The position numbers and the translations under genes are program-made. From Sulfurovum sp. (GTDB lineage: Bacteria > Campylobacterota > Campylobacteria > Campylobacterales > Sulfurovaceae): a stretch of DNA of 17,152 nucleotides. Shown one piece after another: positions 1 to 5,311 of this stretch. How positions within the stretch are numbered: the first letter of the stretch is position 1; every line of letters starts with the position of its first letter. Location: positions 1-17,152 of the forward strand of contig JADGDL010000041.1 in assembly GCA_016744875.1 (NCBI GenBank). Direction: 5' to 3'. The notes under the pieces were generated by a model that made no database searches, had not been told where the DNA came from, and saw nothing but the letters and a program-made list of their open reading frames with translations.

Positions 1-987
1 ATCTAACCATAAGTGATCACCATAAGGAGAAGGTACACCTTTACCGTTTCTAATGTGTTCCATCATTCTACGTGAAACAACATCTCTTGATGCCAATTCT
101 TTCTTTTCAGGCTCATAATCGGGCATAAAACGGTGTCCGTCTACATCACGTAAAATCCCGCCATCTCCACGACAACCTTCCGTTAAAAGTATTCCCGAAG
201 GAACGATAGGTGTGGGGTGAAACTGTACTGCTTCCATATTTCCTAAAGTTGCCACACCAGTCTCTAATGCTAAGGCTGCTCCGATCCCTTCACAGATCAC
301 AGCATTGGTAGTGGATTTATAAAGTCTTCCGTAACCGCCAGTAGCGATACAAGTTCCTTTTGAAACATATGCTTCAAGCTCTCCTGTGATCAGATCCCTG
401 ACCACTGCTCCATAACAACGATTATTTTCATGTATAAGTGAGATCGCCTCTTTTCTATCTCGTACATCCACTTCATGTTTTAACGCTTCATTTGCAACAG
501 AAAATAGCATAGTATGACCAGTTGCATCTGCCGTATAACACGTTCTCCATTTTTTAGTCCCACCAAAGTCACGTGACATGATCAATCCATGACGATCTTT
601 CTCTTCAACGATAGTCGTTTGTTTAGCATTGATAATGGCTGTTCTTGCACCTTCTTGAACACGTGACCAAGGCACACCCCAAGCAGCTAATTCTCTGATC
701 GCTTTAGGTGCAGTATGTACAAACATTCTAGCTACTTTTTGGTCACAACCCCAGTCACTTCCCTTAACCGTATCGGCAAAATGAAGATCTTCATTGTCAC
801 CATCTGACATCTTTGAGTTTCCTAAAGATGCTTGCATCCCCCCTTGTGCTGCTGCACTGTGAGAACGTTTTACTGGCACCAAAGATAGTACTATAGTATT
901 TAAGCCTTTTGTCTGTGCTGCTACACTGGCACGTAATCCTGCCAAACCTCCACCAATAACCAAAGCATCACAATAATGTACTTTCAT
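1..987 (-). CDS. frdA: Fumarate reductase flavoprotein subunit FrdA (3' end cut off by window edge)
   Basis: Flavoprotein subunit of menaquinol:fumarate reductase, which reduces fumarate to succinate (or runs in reverse) on the membrane-bound FrdCAB complex. Translating the minus strand from the ATG at 985-987 gives 329 codons open to base 1, beginning MKVHYCDALVIGGGLAGLRA, a dinucleotide-binding motif at residues 9-20. RSHSAAAQGG follows at 41-50, with His43 at the position of covalent FAD attachment. Active-site segments such as GNMEAVQFHPT and ILRDVDGHRFMP are also readable. The ATG overlaps the frdC stop by one base (TAATG) and has a strong ribosome site, GGAGGTGG, inside the frdC end, so the genes are translationally coupled. 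The C-terminal part and the presumed frdB lie to the left of the window. FrdA rather than SdhA is favoured because of the Wolinella-type FrdC next to it. Confidence 0.95.
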   Translation of the reverse strand, partial: MKVHYCDALVIGGGLAGLRASVAAQTKGLNTIVLSLVPVKRSHSAAAQGGMQASLGNSKMSDGDNEDLHFADTVKGSDWGCDQKVARMFVHTAPKAIRELAAWGVPWSRVQEGARTAIINAKQTTIVEEKDRHGLIMSRDFGGTKKWRTCYTADATGHTMLFSVANEALKHEVDVRDRKEAISLIHENNRCYGAVVRDLITGELEAYVSKGTCIATGGYGRLYKSTTNAVICEGIGAALALETGVATLGNMEAVQFHPTPIVPSGILLTEGCRGDGGILRDVDGHRFMPDYEPEKKELASRDVVSRRMMEHIRNGKGVPSPYGDHLWLD

Positions 988-1757
988 TATGCCACCTCCA
1001 CTTTTTTATCTATTTGATATACCGCTGTACTAGGCACATAACGCTCACCTGCTTTATCTGCATGGTCATACCCTATTTTCATATAGGCGAAAAGTGTTGT
1101 GAAGCCTAAGATCAAGAAAAACCATGTCAAAATATTTTTAATTTTCTTTAATGTCTTTCTTGTCTTTTTTGGATCATCACCATCAAACCATCCCCATTTC
1201 ACACACAATCTATAAAGACCAATAGTTCCATGAAATTCTACAGCAAGTAAAAGTAAGATAAACAGGGGCCACATCCAACCTGACCAGATTCTATCAGCAC
1301 TTGCATAAGGTCCAATATTACTAGGATTTGTCATGATAATATAAATATGAATTGATCCTAAGAAGAACATCGCAAAACCTGTAAATGCTTGAATAAACCA
1401 AAGTTTGGTGTCTTCATGATTTAGACTACTTGATGTTTCTTTAATGATCTTATATTGTTTATAGTTAGCAGGTAGCTTTCGCATACCCAACATAGCGTGC
1501 CCTATAAACACAATAAAAATAAAAAGAGCAAAACCTGAGACCAAAATAGGTGCTCCTCCCTCAAACAAAAAGCTTCCTTCAAAAAACTTAGTGACAGAGT
1601 ACATAAAGTCTTTACTTATCAATATAGAAGAGACCATTAGCATATGCCCCCACATGAAAAGACCGAGAATTAGTCCTGAAGCACTTTGGAAATAATCCAA
1701 TTTTGCTGGGACACGACTTTTTTTGATGCCTGTTTTGATGTCATTTGTAGTATTCAT
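987..1757 (-). CDS. frdC: Fumarate reductase cytochrome b subunit FrdC (dihaem membrane anchor)
   Basis: Membrane anchor of the fumarate reductase complex; it carries two b haems and the menaquinol site. The start chosen at 1757 gives 256 residues, the length I recall for Wolinella succinogenes FrdC. An in-frame ATG at 1769 would add four residues, but the AGGA ribosome site (1763-1766) lies inside that extension, five bases before ATG 1757. Five hydrophobic segments are visible. Histidines 38 (GHM), 87 (GHAML), 137 (SIHIY) and 176 (EFHG) match Wolinella haem ligands His44, 93, 143 and 182 with a constant offset of six. Glu60 (KFFE) matches Glu66, needed for quinol oxidation, and Glu174 matches Glu180 of the proposed proton pathway. 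It is the first gene of the operon, overlapping frdA by one base. Ligand assignments rest on remembered alignment. Confidence 0.96.
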   Translation of the reverse strand: MNTTNDIKTGIKKSRVPAKLDYFQSASGLILGLFMWGHMLMVSSILISKDFMYSVTKFFEGSFLFEGGAPILVSGFALFIFIVFIGHAMLGMRKLPANYKQYKIIKETSSSLNHEDTKLWFIQAFTGFAMFFLGSIHIYIIMTNPSNIGPYASADRIWSGWMWPLFILLLLAVEFHGTIGLYRLCVKWGWFDGDDPKKTRKTLKKIKNILTWFFLILGFTTLFAYMKIGYDHADKAGERYVPSTAVYQIDKKVEVA

Positions 1758-1788
1758 AATCATCCTCATACGTTAAATTTATATGTTG

Positions 1789-1822
1789 ATATTACTCCTA
1801 AATAATCGTACAATAATCGCAA
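1789..1822. promoter_or_regulatory. frdC upstream region: 11-bp tandem repeat and possible -10
   Basis: Two direct copies of AATAATCG stand exactly 11 bp apart at 1801-1808 and 1812-1819. The same tandem, also with an 11-bp step, occurs at 13113-13131 before the histidine kinase. On the minus strand a possible -10 (TAATAT, 1789-1794, four of six matches) lies just downstream towards frdC, which would leave a leader of about 25 bases. The repeat spacing resembles OmpR/PhoB-family operators. The repeat is directly visible; its role as a binding site is inferred. Confidence 0.5.
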
Positions 1823-1843
1823 TTTTGTAAATATTTGGTAATT

Positions 1844-1860
1844 TTTATCGCTAAGATAAA
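1844..1860. repeat. Perfect inverted repeat in the frdC upstream region
   Basis: TTTATC and GATAAA are exact reverse complements separated by five bases (GCTAA). It sits about 90 bp upstream of frdC and 43 bp upstream of the small ORF at 1903, a plausible place for a dimeric regulator. Six-base AT-rich arms can arise by chance, so an operator role is only a suggestion. Confidence 0.3.
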
Positions 1861-1902
1861 TTTACGATTTTTCATCTGTCAACATCGTGTAGGGAGGGTT
1901 CA

Positions 1903-1983
1903 ATGAATTCTTATATATTCAGTAAATGGTTTTCTTATAGAGTACCTGGAAAATATTTTACATGTTTTGCATCATTTCAATAA
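1903..1983 (+). CDS. Possible 26-residue small protein, divergent from frdC
   Basis: ATG at 1903 to TAA at 1981 encodes MNSYIFSKWF SYRVPGKYFT CFASFQ (26 residues). The reason to list it is the ribosome site: AGGGAGGG at 1891-1898 ends four bases before the ATG and is stronger than that of any other gene in the window. The peptide is rich in aromatic residues (five Phe, three Tyr, one Trp), basic (two Lys, one Arg, no acidic residue) and has one Cys; I do not recognise it. It reads away from frdC, and a terminator-like hairpin lies downstream at 2041-2080, so it could be the coding part of a short RNA of roughly 200 bases. It might be a regulatory peptide, a small membrane-active peptide or a chance ORF. 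Confidence 0.38.
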   Translation: MNSYIFSKWFSYRVPGKYFTCFASFQ

Positions 1984-2040
1984 AATCAATAAAGAATTTG
2001 CTACAAGTTACCATTGCTTTCATTTGTAGTTTTCATTATT

Positions 2041-2080
2041 AAAACACCTATATGGAAGGTTTTATAAGGTTTTTGTTTTT
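2041..2080 (+). terminator. Terminator-like hairpin with T-tract
   Basis: AAAACACCTATA (2041-2052) can pair with TATAAGGTTTTT (2063-2074) with one bulge on each side, giving about 11 pairs and a 10-base loop, followed by GTTTTT. The right arm TTTATAAGGTTTTT recurs exactly in the clear terminator at 3644-3687. No annotated plus-strand gene precedes it, which suggests a short plus-strand transcript between about 1860 and 2080. Moderate to weak because of the bulges. Confidence 0.35.
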
Positions 2081-2164
2081 AATTATCAATTCGTATAAAG
2101 TATACAGATTAATGTATTCACAAATAATCATGTACAAAATTTTATGGGCTCATGACGACAATAA

Positions 2165-2187
2165 CCCAAAAGATAATCTACTTATCT
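2165..2187 (-). terminator. Weak terminator overlapping the HxlR-gene stop codon
   Basis: AGATAA (2171-2176) and TTATCT (2182-2187) are exact inverted repeats around the stop codon at 2178-2180. On the minus strand the hairpin is followed by TTTT. The stem is short and AT-rich, so termination would be inefficient at best. Confidence 0.25.
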
Positions 2188-2510
2188 CTTTTATTATGTT
2201 TTTCACCCCAAAAGTAGAGTTCTCTTAAAATTGGTTTTAGTGTTTCTCCATATTCTGTAAGAGAATATTCTACTTTTGGAGGCACTACTGGATAAACTTT
2301 TCTATGAACTATACCATCATGCTCTAATTCTCTAAGCTTTTGAATGAGCATTTTTTGTGTTATACCATAAATTAATTTCTGTAACTCATTGAATCTCTTT
2401 TTTTCATCTTTTAAGTACCATAATATAAGAATTTTCCATTTACCATCTATAGCTTCCATTGCTACTTCAATATTACATTTTACTCTATCTTTTTTTGCAT
2501 TTTTTAACAT
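2178..2510 (-). CDS. HxlR-family winged-helix transcriptional regulator
   Basis: DNA-binding regulator of the HxlR/MarR-like family, many members of which (YodB, HypR, QorR) sense quinones, aldehydes or oxidants. Visible family features are Cys12 followed by IEVAMEAIDGKWKILILWYL, then RFNELQKLIYGITQKMLIQKLRELEHDGIVHRKVYP (winged helix) and PKVEYSLTEYGETLKPIL (wing and dimer helix). The start at 2510 gives 110 residues, the usual size, with AGGTG eight bases upstream. A longer reading from 2636 would run across the TTGACA promoter element and into the divergent gene, so it was rejected. It is divergent from the oxidoreductase at 2621, the classical arrangement for an HxlR repressor and its target enzyme. 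Cys12 sits where redox-sensing cysteines occur in YodB/HypR; sensing here is inferred. Confidence 0.88.
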   Translation of the reverse strand: MLKNAKKDRVKCNIEVAMEAIDGKWKILILWYLKDEKKRFNELQKLIYGITQKMLIQKLRELEHDGIVHRKVYPVVPPKVEYSLTEYGETLKPILRELYFWGEKHNKRDK

Positions 2511-2518
2511 AATTATAC

Positions 2519-2550
2519 ACCTATAGTATCTTTTTAGTAAGTACCTATAC
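2519..2550. promoter_or_regulatory. Candidate operator of the HxlR-type regulator
   Basis: The 110-bp divergent region holds two copies of ACCTATA at 2519-2525 and 2543-2549, 24 bp apart, plus an AGTAT/ATACT inverted pair at 2526-2552. It lies between the start of the regulator gene and the -35 of the oxidoreductase gene, as expected for a shared control site. Assignment is by position and repetition only. Confidence 0.35.
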
Positions 2551-2563
2551 TTTTCGTTAGTTC

Positions 2564-2590
2564 TTGACATTATAACAGTATTATTATAAG
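2564..2590 (+). promoter_or_regulatory. Promoter of the YhdH/AcuI-type oxidoreductase gene
   Basis: A perfect TTGACA (2564-2569) is followed after 15 bases by TATAAG (2585-2590). The ribosome site AAAGGA at 2608-2613 stands seven bases before ATG 2621. The spacer is short for a housekeeping promoter, which may make it regulator-dependent. Confidence 0.5.
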
Positions 2591-2620
2591 ATTCAATATA
2601 AAAAATAAAAGGAAAGTAGC

Positions 2621-3607
2621 ATGACACATAATGCATTTGTAGTTCATAAGACAGAAGATGGAAAATTCATTTCAGGAATAGAACAAATTATTGTTCCAAC
2701 CATTGGTGAAAATGAGGTATTAATTAAAGCATCATATTCAAGTTTAAATTTTAAAGATGCTTTGAGTTCTGTAGGTAACCCTGGAGTTACGAGAAACTTT
2801 CCACATGTTACAGGTATAGATGTTGCAGGTATAATTGAAGAAAGTAATTCATCAGACTTTGTAAAAGGTGATGAAGTATTAGTTACAGGTTACGATATGG
2901 GGATGAATAGTGATGGAGGTCATCAATCATTTGTAAAAGTTCCTGCTTCTTGGGTAGTCAAAAAACCTTCCAATATTACAGATAAAGAGATTATGACATA
3001 TGGAACAGCAGGATTAACAGCTGGTTTAAGTGTAAATGAATTATTAAACAATGGAGTCACTCCTGTCGCAGGAGAAATATTAGTTACAGGAGCGACTGGT
3101 GGAGTAGGTTCAATAGCAGTATCAATTTTAAGTAAATTAGGATTTGATGTAGTTGCAATAAGTGGTAAAGAAGACAAAATAGCATTTTTAAAAGATCTAG
3201 GTGCCAAAGAAGTTATCTTAAGAAAAGATTTTGATGTGGAAAATAAAAAGCCAATGGTTAGAGAAAGATTCGCTGGTGTAGTGGATACTGTAGGTGGTAA
3301 CATATTAGCTGAAGCATTAAAAGCTTTAAAATATGATGGAGTAGCTACATGTTGCGGATTAACCTCTTCATTTAAATTAGAAACAAATGTATTTCCTTTT
3401 ATTTTAAGAGGTGCGAGACTTATCGGTATTGATTCTGTTGAATGTAAAATAGAAAAAAAATTAGCCGTTTGGAATAAACTTGCAAATGAATTTAAAATCG
3501 ATTCATTAACGGAAATTACAAATGAAATTTCTTTAGAAGATCTACCTGAAGCGTATCAAACATTGATAGATGGTAAAGCTGTCGGGAGATATTTAGTAAA
3601 AATCTAA
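2621..3607 (+). CDS. yhdH: YhdH/AcuI-type NADPH-dependent oxidoreductase (zinc-free MDR family)
   Basis: Medium-chain dehydrogenase/reductase of the YhdH/YhfP subgroup; characterised members (AcuI, Escherichia coli YhdH) reduce acrylyl-CoA to propionyl-CoA with NADPH, and others are described as quinone oxidoreductases. The protein has 328 residues, the family length. Visible features are YSSLNFKDAL (39-48), HVTGIDVAG (62-70), YGTAGLTAG (127-135), the nucleotide-binding turn GATGGVGS (157-164), and PFILRGARLIGIDSVE near the C-terminus, all closely like E. coli YhdH. No structural-zinc cysteines are seen. It is divergent from the HxlR-type regulator and has its own terminator. Acrylyl-CoA reduction would feed propionyl-CoA to the prp operon next door; the HxlR partner argues equally for detoxifying electrophiles. 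Family certain, substrate not. Confidence 0.9.
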   Translation: MTHNAFVVHKTEDGKFISGIEQIIVPTIGENEVLIKASYSSLNFKDALSSVGNPGVTRNFPHVTGIDVAGIIEESNSSDFVKGDEVLVTGYDMGMNSDGGHQSFVKVPASWVVKKPSNITDKEIMTYGTAGLTAGLSVNELLNNGVTPVAGEILVTGATGGVGSIAVSILSKLGFDVVAISGKEDKIAFLKDLGAKEVILRKDFDVENKKPMVRERFAGVVDTVGGNILAEALKALKYDGVATCCGLTSSFKLETNVFPFILRGARLIGIDSVECKIEKKLAVWNKLANEFKIDSLTEITNEISLEDLPEAYQTLIDGKAVGRYLVKI

Positions 3608-3643
3608 TAATGAGACTTACTAAAAAATCATCTCTTCTTAGTC

Positions 3644-3687
3644 AAAACCTTATAAAACATATAACTTTATAAGGTTTTTCTTTTTTT
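3644..3687 (+). terminator. Strong intrinsic terminator after the oxidoreductase gene
   Basis: A perfect 13-bp stem, AAAACCTTATAAA (3644-3656) with TTTATAAGGTTTT (3666-3678), encloses a 9-base loop and is followed by a T-rich run to 3687. It is 36 bases after the stop at 3607. On the other strand it could also terminate the prp operon, whose last gene ends at 3710, though the T-run there is shorter. Confidence 0.85.
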
Positions 3688-3709
3688 ACTACTATTAAAG
3701 TGAGGAAAT

Positions 3710-4096
3710 CTATTTATCCCAACTGTGCATAATAGATTTAATATTTTCAAAGACTATTTTCATAGATGCCTTAAATTGATCATCAACTTCAACAGCATTT
3801 ACAATATCTTCAAATCCAATGGTTGAGAGAGTAGTAACACCTTCCTCTTCATAAACAGAGAGCCTACAGGGTAAATAAACAGATATGGCGGCTATTTCCT
3901 TGAGTGCCTGCTGTGCACCATGAGGGTTACAAATTTCAAAGACTGTAATATCTTTTTCTATGGGGAAGCCTTTGCTCTCTAAAATCTTTTTAAACTCATA
4001 AATATTTAATACTCCAAAACCTGAAGCTTTTGCTTTTTCTTCAAGTTCTTTTTTGACTATGTCTATATGTTGTGTTGTTTGTGTTGTGTAAATCAT
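3710..4096 (-). CDS. DUF302-family protein, last gene of the prp operon
   Basis: Small soluble protein (128 residues) of the DUF302 family, whose biochemical role is unknown to me. Family-like signatures are VFEICNPHGAQQALKEIAAI (residues about 52-71) followed by SVYLPCRLSVYEEEGVTTLSTI, matching the typical DUF302 pattern of a CNP motif, a conserved LPC and an acidic turn. Two cysteines are present, in EICNPH and LPCRL. No signal peptide or membrane segment is visible. It starts 24 bases after the prpF stop, with a weak purine-rich ribosome site (AGAGA), all on one strand with no terminator between, so co-transcription with the methylcitrate-cycle genes is likely. It is not one of the known Prp proteins; a link to propionyl-CoA stress or metabolism is guilt by association only. 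Confidence 0.75.
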   Translation of the reverse strand: MIYTTQTTQHIDIVKKELEEKAKASGFGVLNIYEFKKILESKGFPIEKDITVFEICNPHGAQQALKEIAAISVYLPCRLSVYEEEGVTTLSTIGFEDIVNAVEVDDQFKASMKIVFENIKSIMHSWDK

Positions 4097-4120
4097 TGTA
4101 TCTCTACTGTATATTTTGTG

Positions 4121-5302
4121 CTAAAGCATCGTGTCAGCAGGTACAAATACTGAACCATCCATTATAATTCTTGCACTTCTGCTCATACCAACTTTTTCTA
4201 TGGTGTAATCTCCATTTTCTTTTATGATAGTAGAACCTACTCTAAGTGTACCTGATGGATGACCAAATACAACAGATTCACGCTCTCCACCACCAGCTGC
4301 ATCACTTACAAGCGTACCAGGTATACACGCAGCTACTGCAATAGCAACAGAGGCTGTACCCATCATAGCGTGGTGAAGTTGCCCCATAGATAATGCTCTT
4401 ACATTAAGTTCAATGTCACTAACTTCTATAGCTTTACCACTTGACGAGGTATAACCCTCTGGTGTTGAAACAAAAGCAACTTTTGGTGTATGTTGTCTAC
4501 CCTCTGCTTCTTTAATGTCAGAGATCAATCCCATTTTAATAGCACCATAGGCACGAATAGTCTCAAACATCTCTAAGGCTTTTGCATCAGAGTTGATATC
4601 ACCTTGAAGTTCTGTACCTTTGTAGCCAATAGCATCTGCATTTAAAAAGATAGTAGGAATCCCTGCTGTTATCATAGTAGCTTTGAAAGTCCCTACTCCA
4701 GGTACCTCTAAATCGTCTACTAAGTTACCTGTAGGAAACAATGTTTCATCTGGGTCAATAGGAGCGACAAATTCTATCTTAACCTCTGCAGCAGGAAATG
4801 CCACACCATCTAAAATAAAATCACCCATTTCACGAACCACTCCACCTGCCATAGGCACATGGGCAATAATGGTTTTTTGGATATTCACCTGCCAGATACG
4901 TACTTCTATAATGCCATCGTCTACCATTCTACTATCATCAAGAAAACCACTCTTAATAGCAAATGATCCTACGGCACCTGTTAAGTTACCACAGTTACCA
5001 CTCCAGTCTACAAAAGGTTTATCTATGGCTATTTGACCAAATCGGTAATCTACATCATGGTCTTCTTTTGTACTTTTACTTACAATGACCGTTTTACTAG
5101 TACTTGAAGAGGCGTTACCCAGACCGTCTATCTGTTTGTTGTATGGATCAGGACTACCTATGACACGAAGTAAAAGTTTGTCAAGTTTAGATTGGTCCTC
5201 TAATGCTTCTTTTGGAAGGTCATCTTTTTTAAAGAAGACACCCTTACTTGTTCCACCACGCATATACGTGGCAGGGATACTTTGTTGTGGAGTATATGCC
5301 AT
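4121..5302 (-). CDS. prpF: 2-methylaconitate cis-trans isomerase PrpF
   Basis: PrpF works with AcnD: AcnD dehydrates 2-methylcitrate to an isomer of 2-methylaconitate, and PrpF isomerises it to the form that can be hydrated to 2-methylisocitrate. The 393-residue protein begins with the family signature IPATYMRGGTSKGVFF (9-24). GNASSSTSKTV (62-72) holds Lys70 and WSGNCGNLTGAVG (99-111) holds Cys103, which appear equivalent to the functionally important lysine and cysteine of Shewanella PrpF (positions from memory). The C-terminal half has the second diaminopimelate-epimerase-like fold domain, including GQLHHAMMGTASVAIAVAA and VVFGHPSGTLRVG. It starts nine bases after the acnD stop with AAGGA upstream. 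The presence of prpF with acnD explains the absence of prpD. Confidence 0.95.
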   Translation of the reverse strand: MAYTPQQSIPATYMRGGTSKGVFFKKDDLPKEALEDQSKLDKLLLRVIGSPDPYNKQIDGLGNASSSTSKTVIVSKSTKEDHDVDYRFGQIAIDKPFVDWSGNCGNLTGAVGSFAIKSGFLDDSRMVDDGIIEVRIWQVNIQKTIIAHVPMAGGVVREMGDFILDGVAFPAAEVKIEFVAPIDPDETLFPTGNLVDDLEVPGVGTFKATMITAGIPTIFLNADAIGYKGTELQGDINSDAKALEMFETIRAYGAIKMGLISDIKEAEGRQHTPKVAFVSTPEGYTSSSGKAIEVSDIELNVRALSMGQLHHAMMGTASVAIAVAACIPGTLVSDAAGGGERESVVFGHPSGTLRVGSTIIKENGDYTIEKVGMSRSARIIMDGSVFVPADTML

Positions 5303-5311
5303 CTTTTTTCC

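Noticed and set aside
2125..2131. Single AATAATC upstream of the HxlR-gene end as another repeat copy
   Set aside because: Isolated, incomplete and without an 11-bp partner; expected by chance in AT-rich DNA.
2112..2228. 38-codon plus-strand ORF running into the antisense of the HxlR gene
   Set aside because: No ribosome site, and its second half is simply the complement of the HxlR coding sequence.
2511..2636. Longer HxlR reading starting at 2636 or 2570
   Set aside because: It would exceed the family length by 20-42 residues, overlap the divergent gene and cover its TTGACA element.
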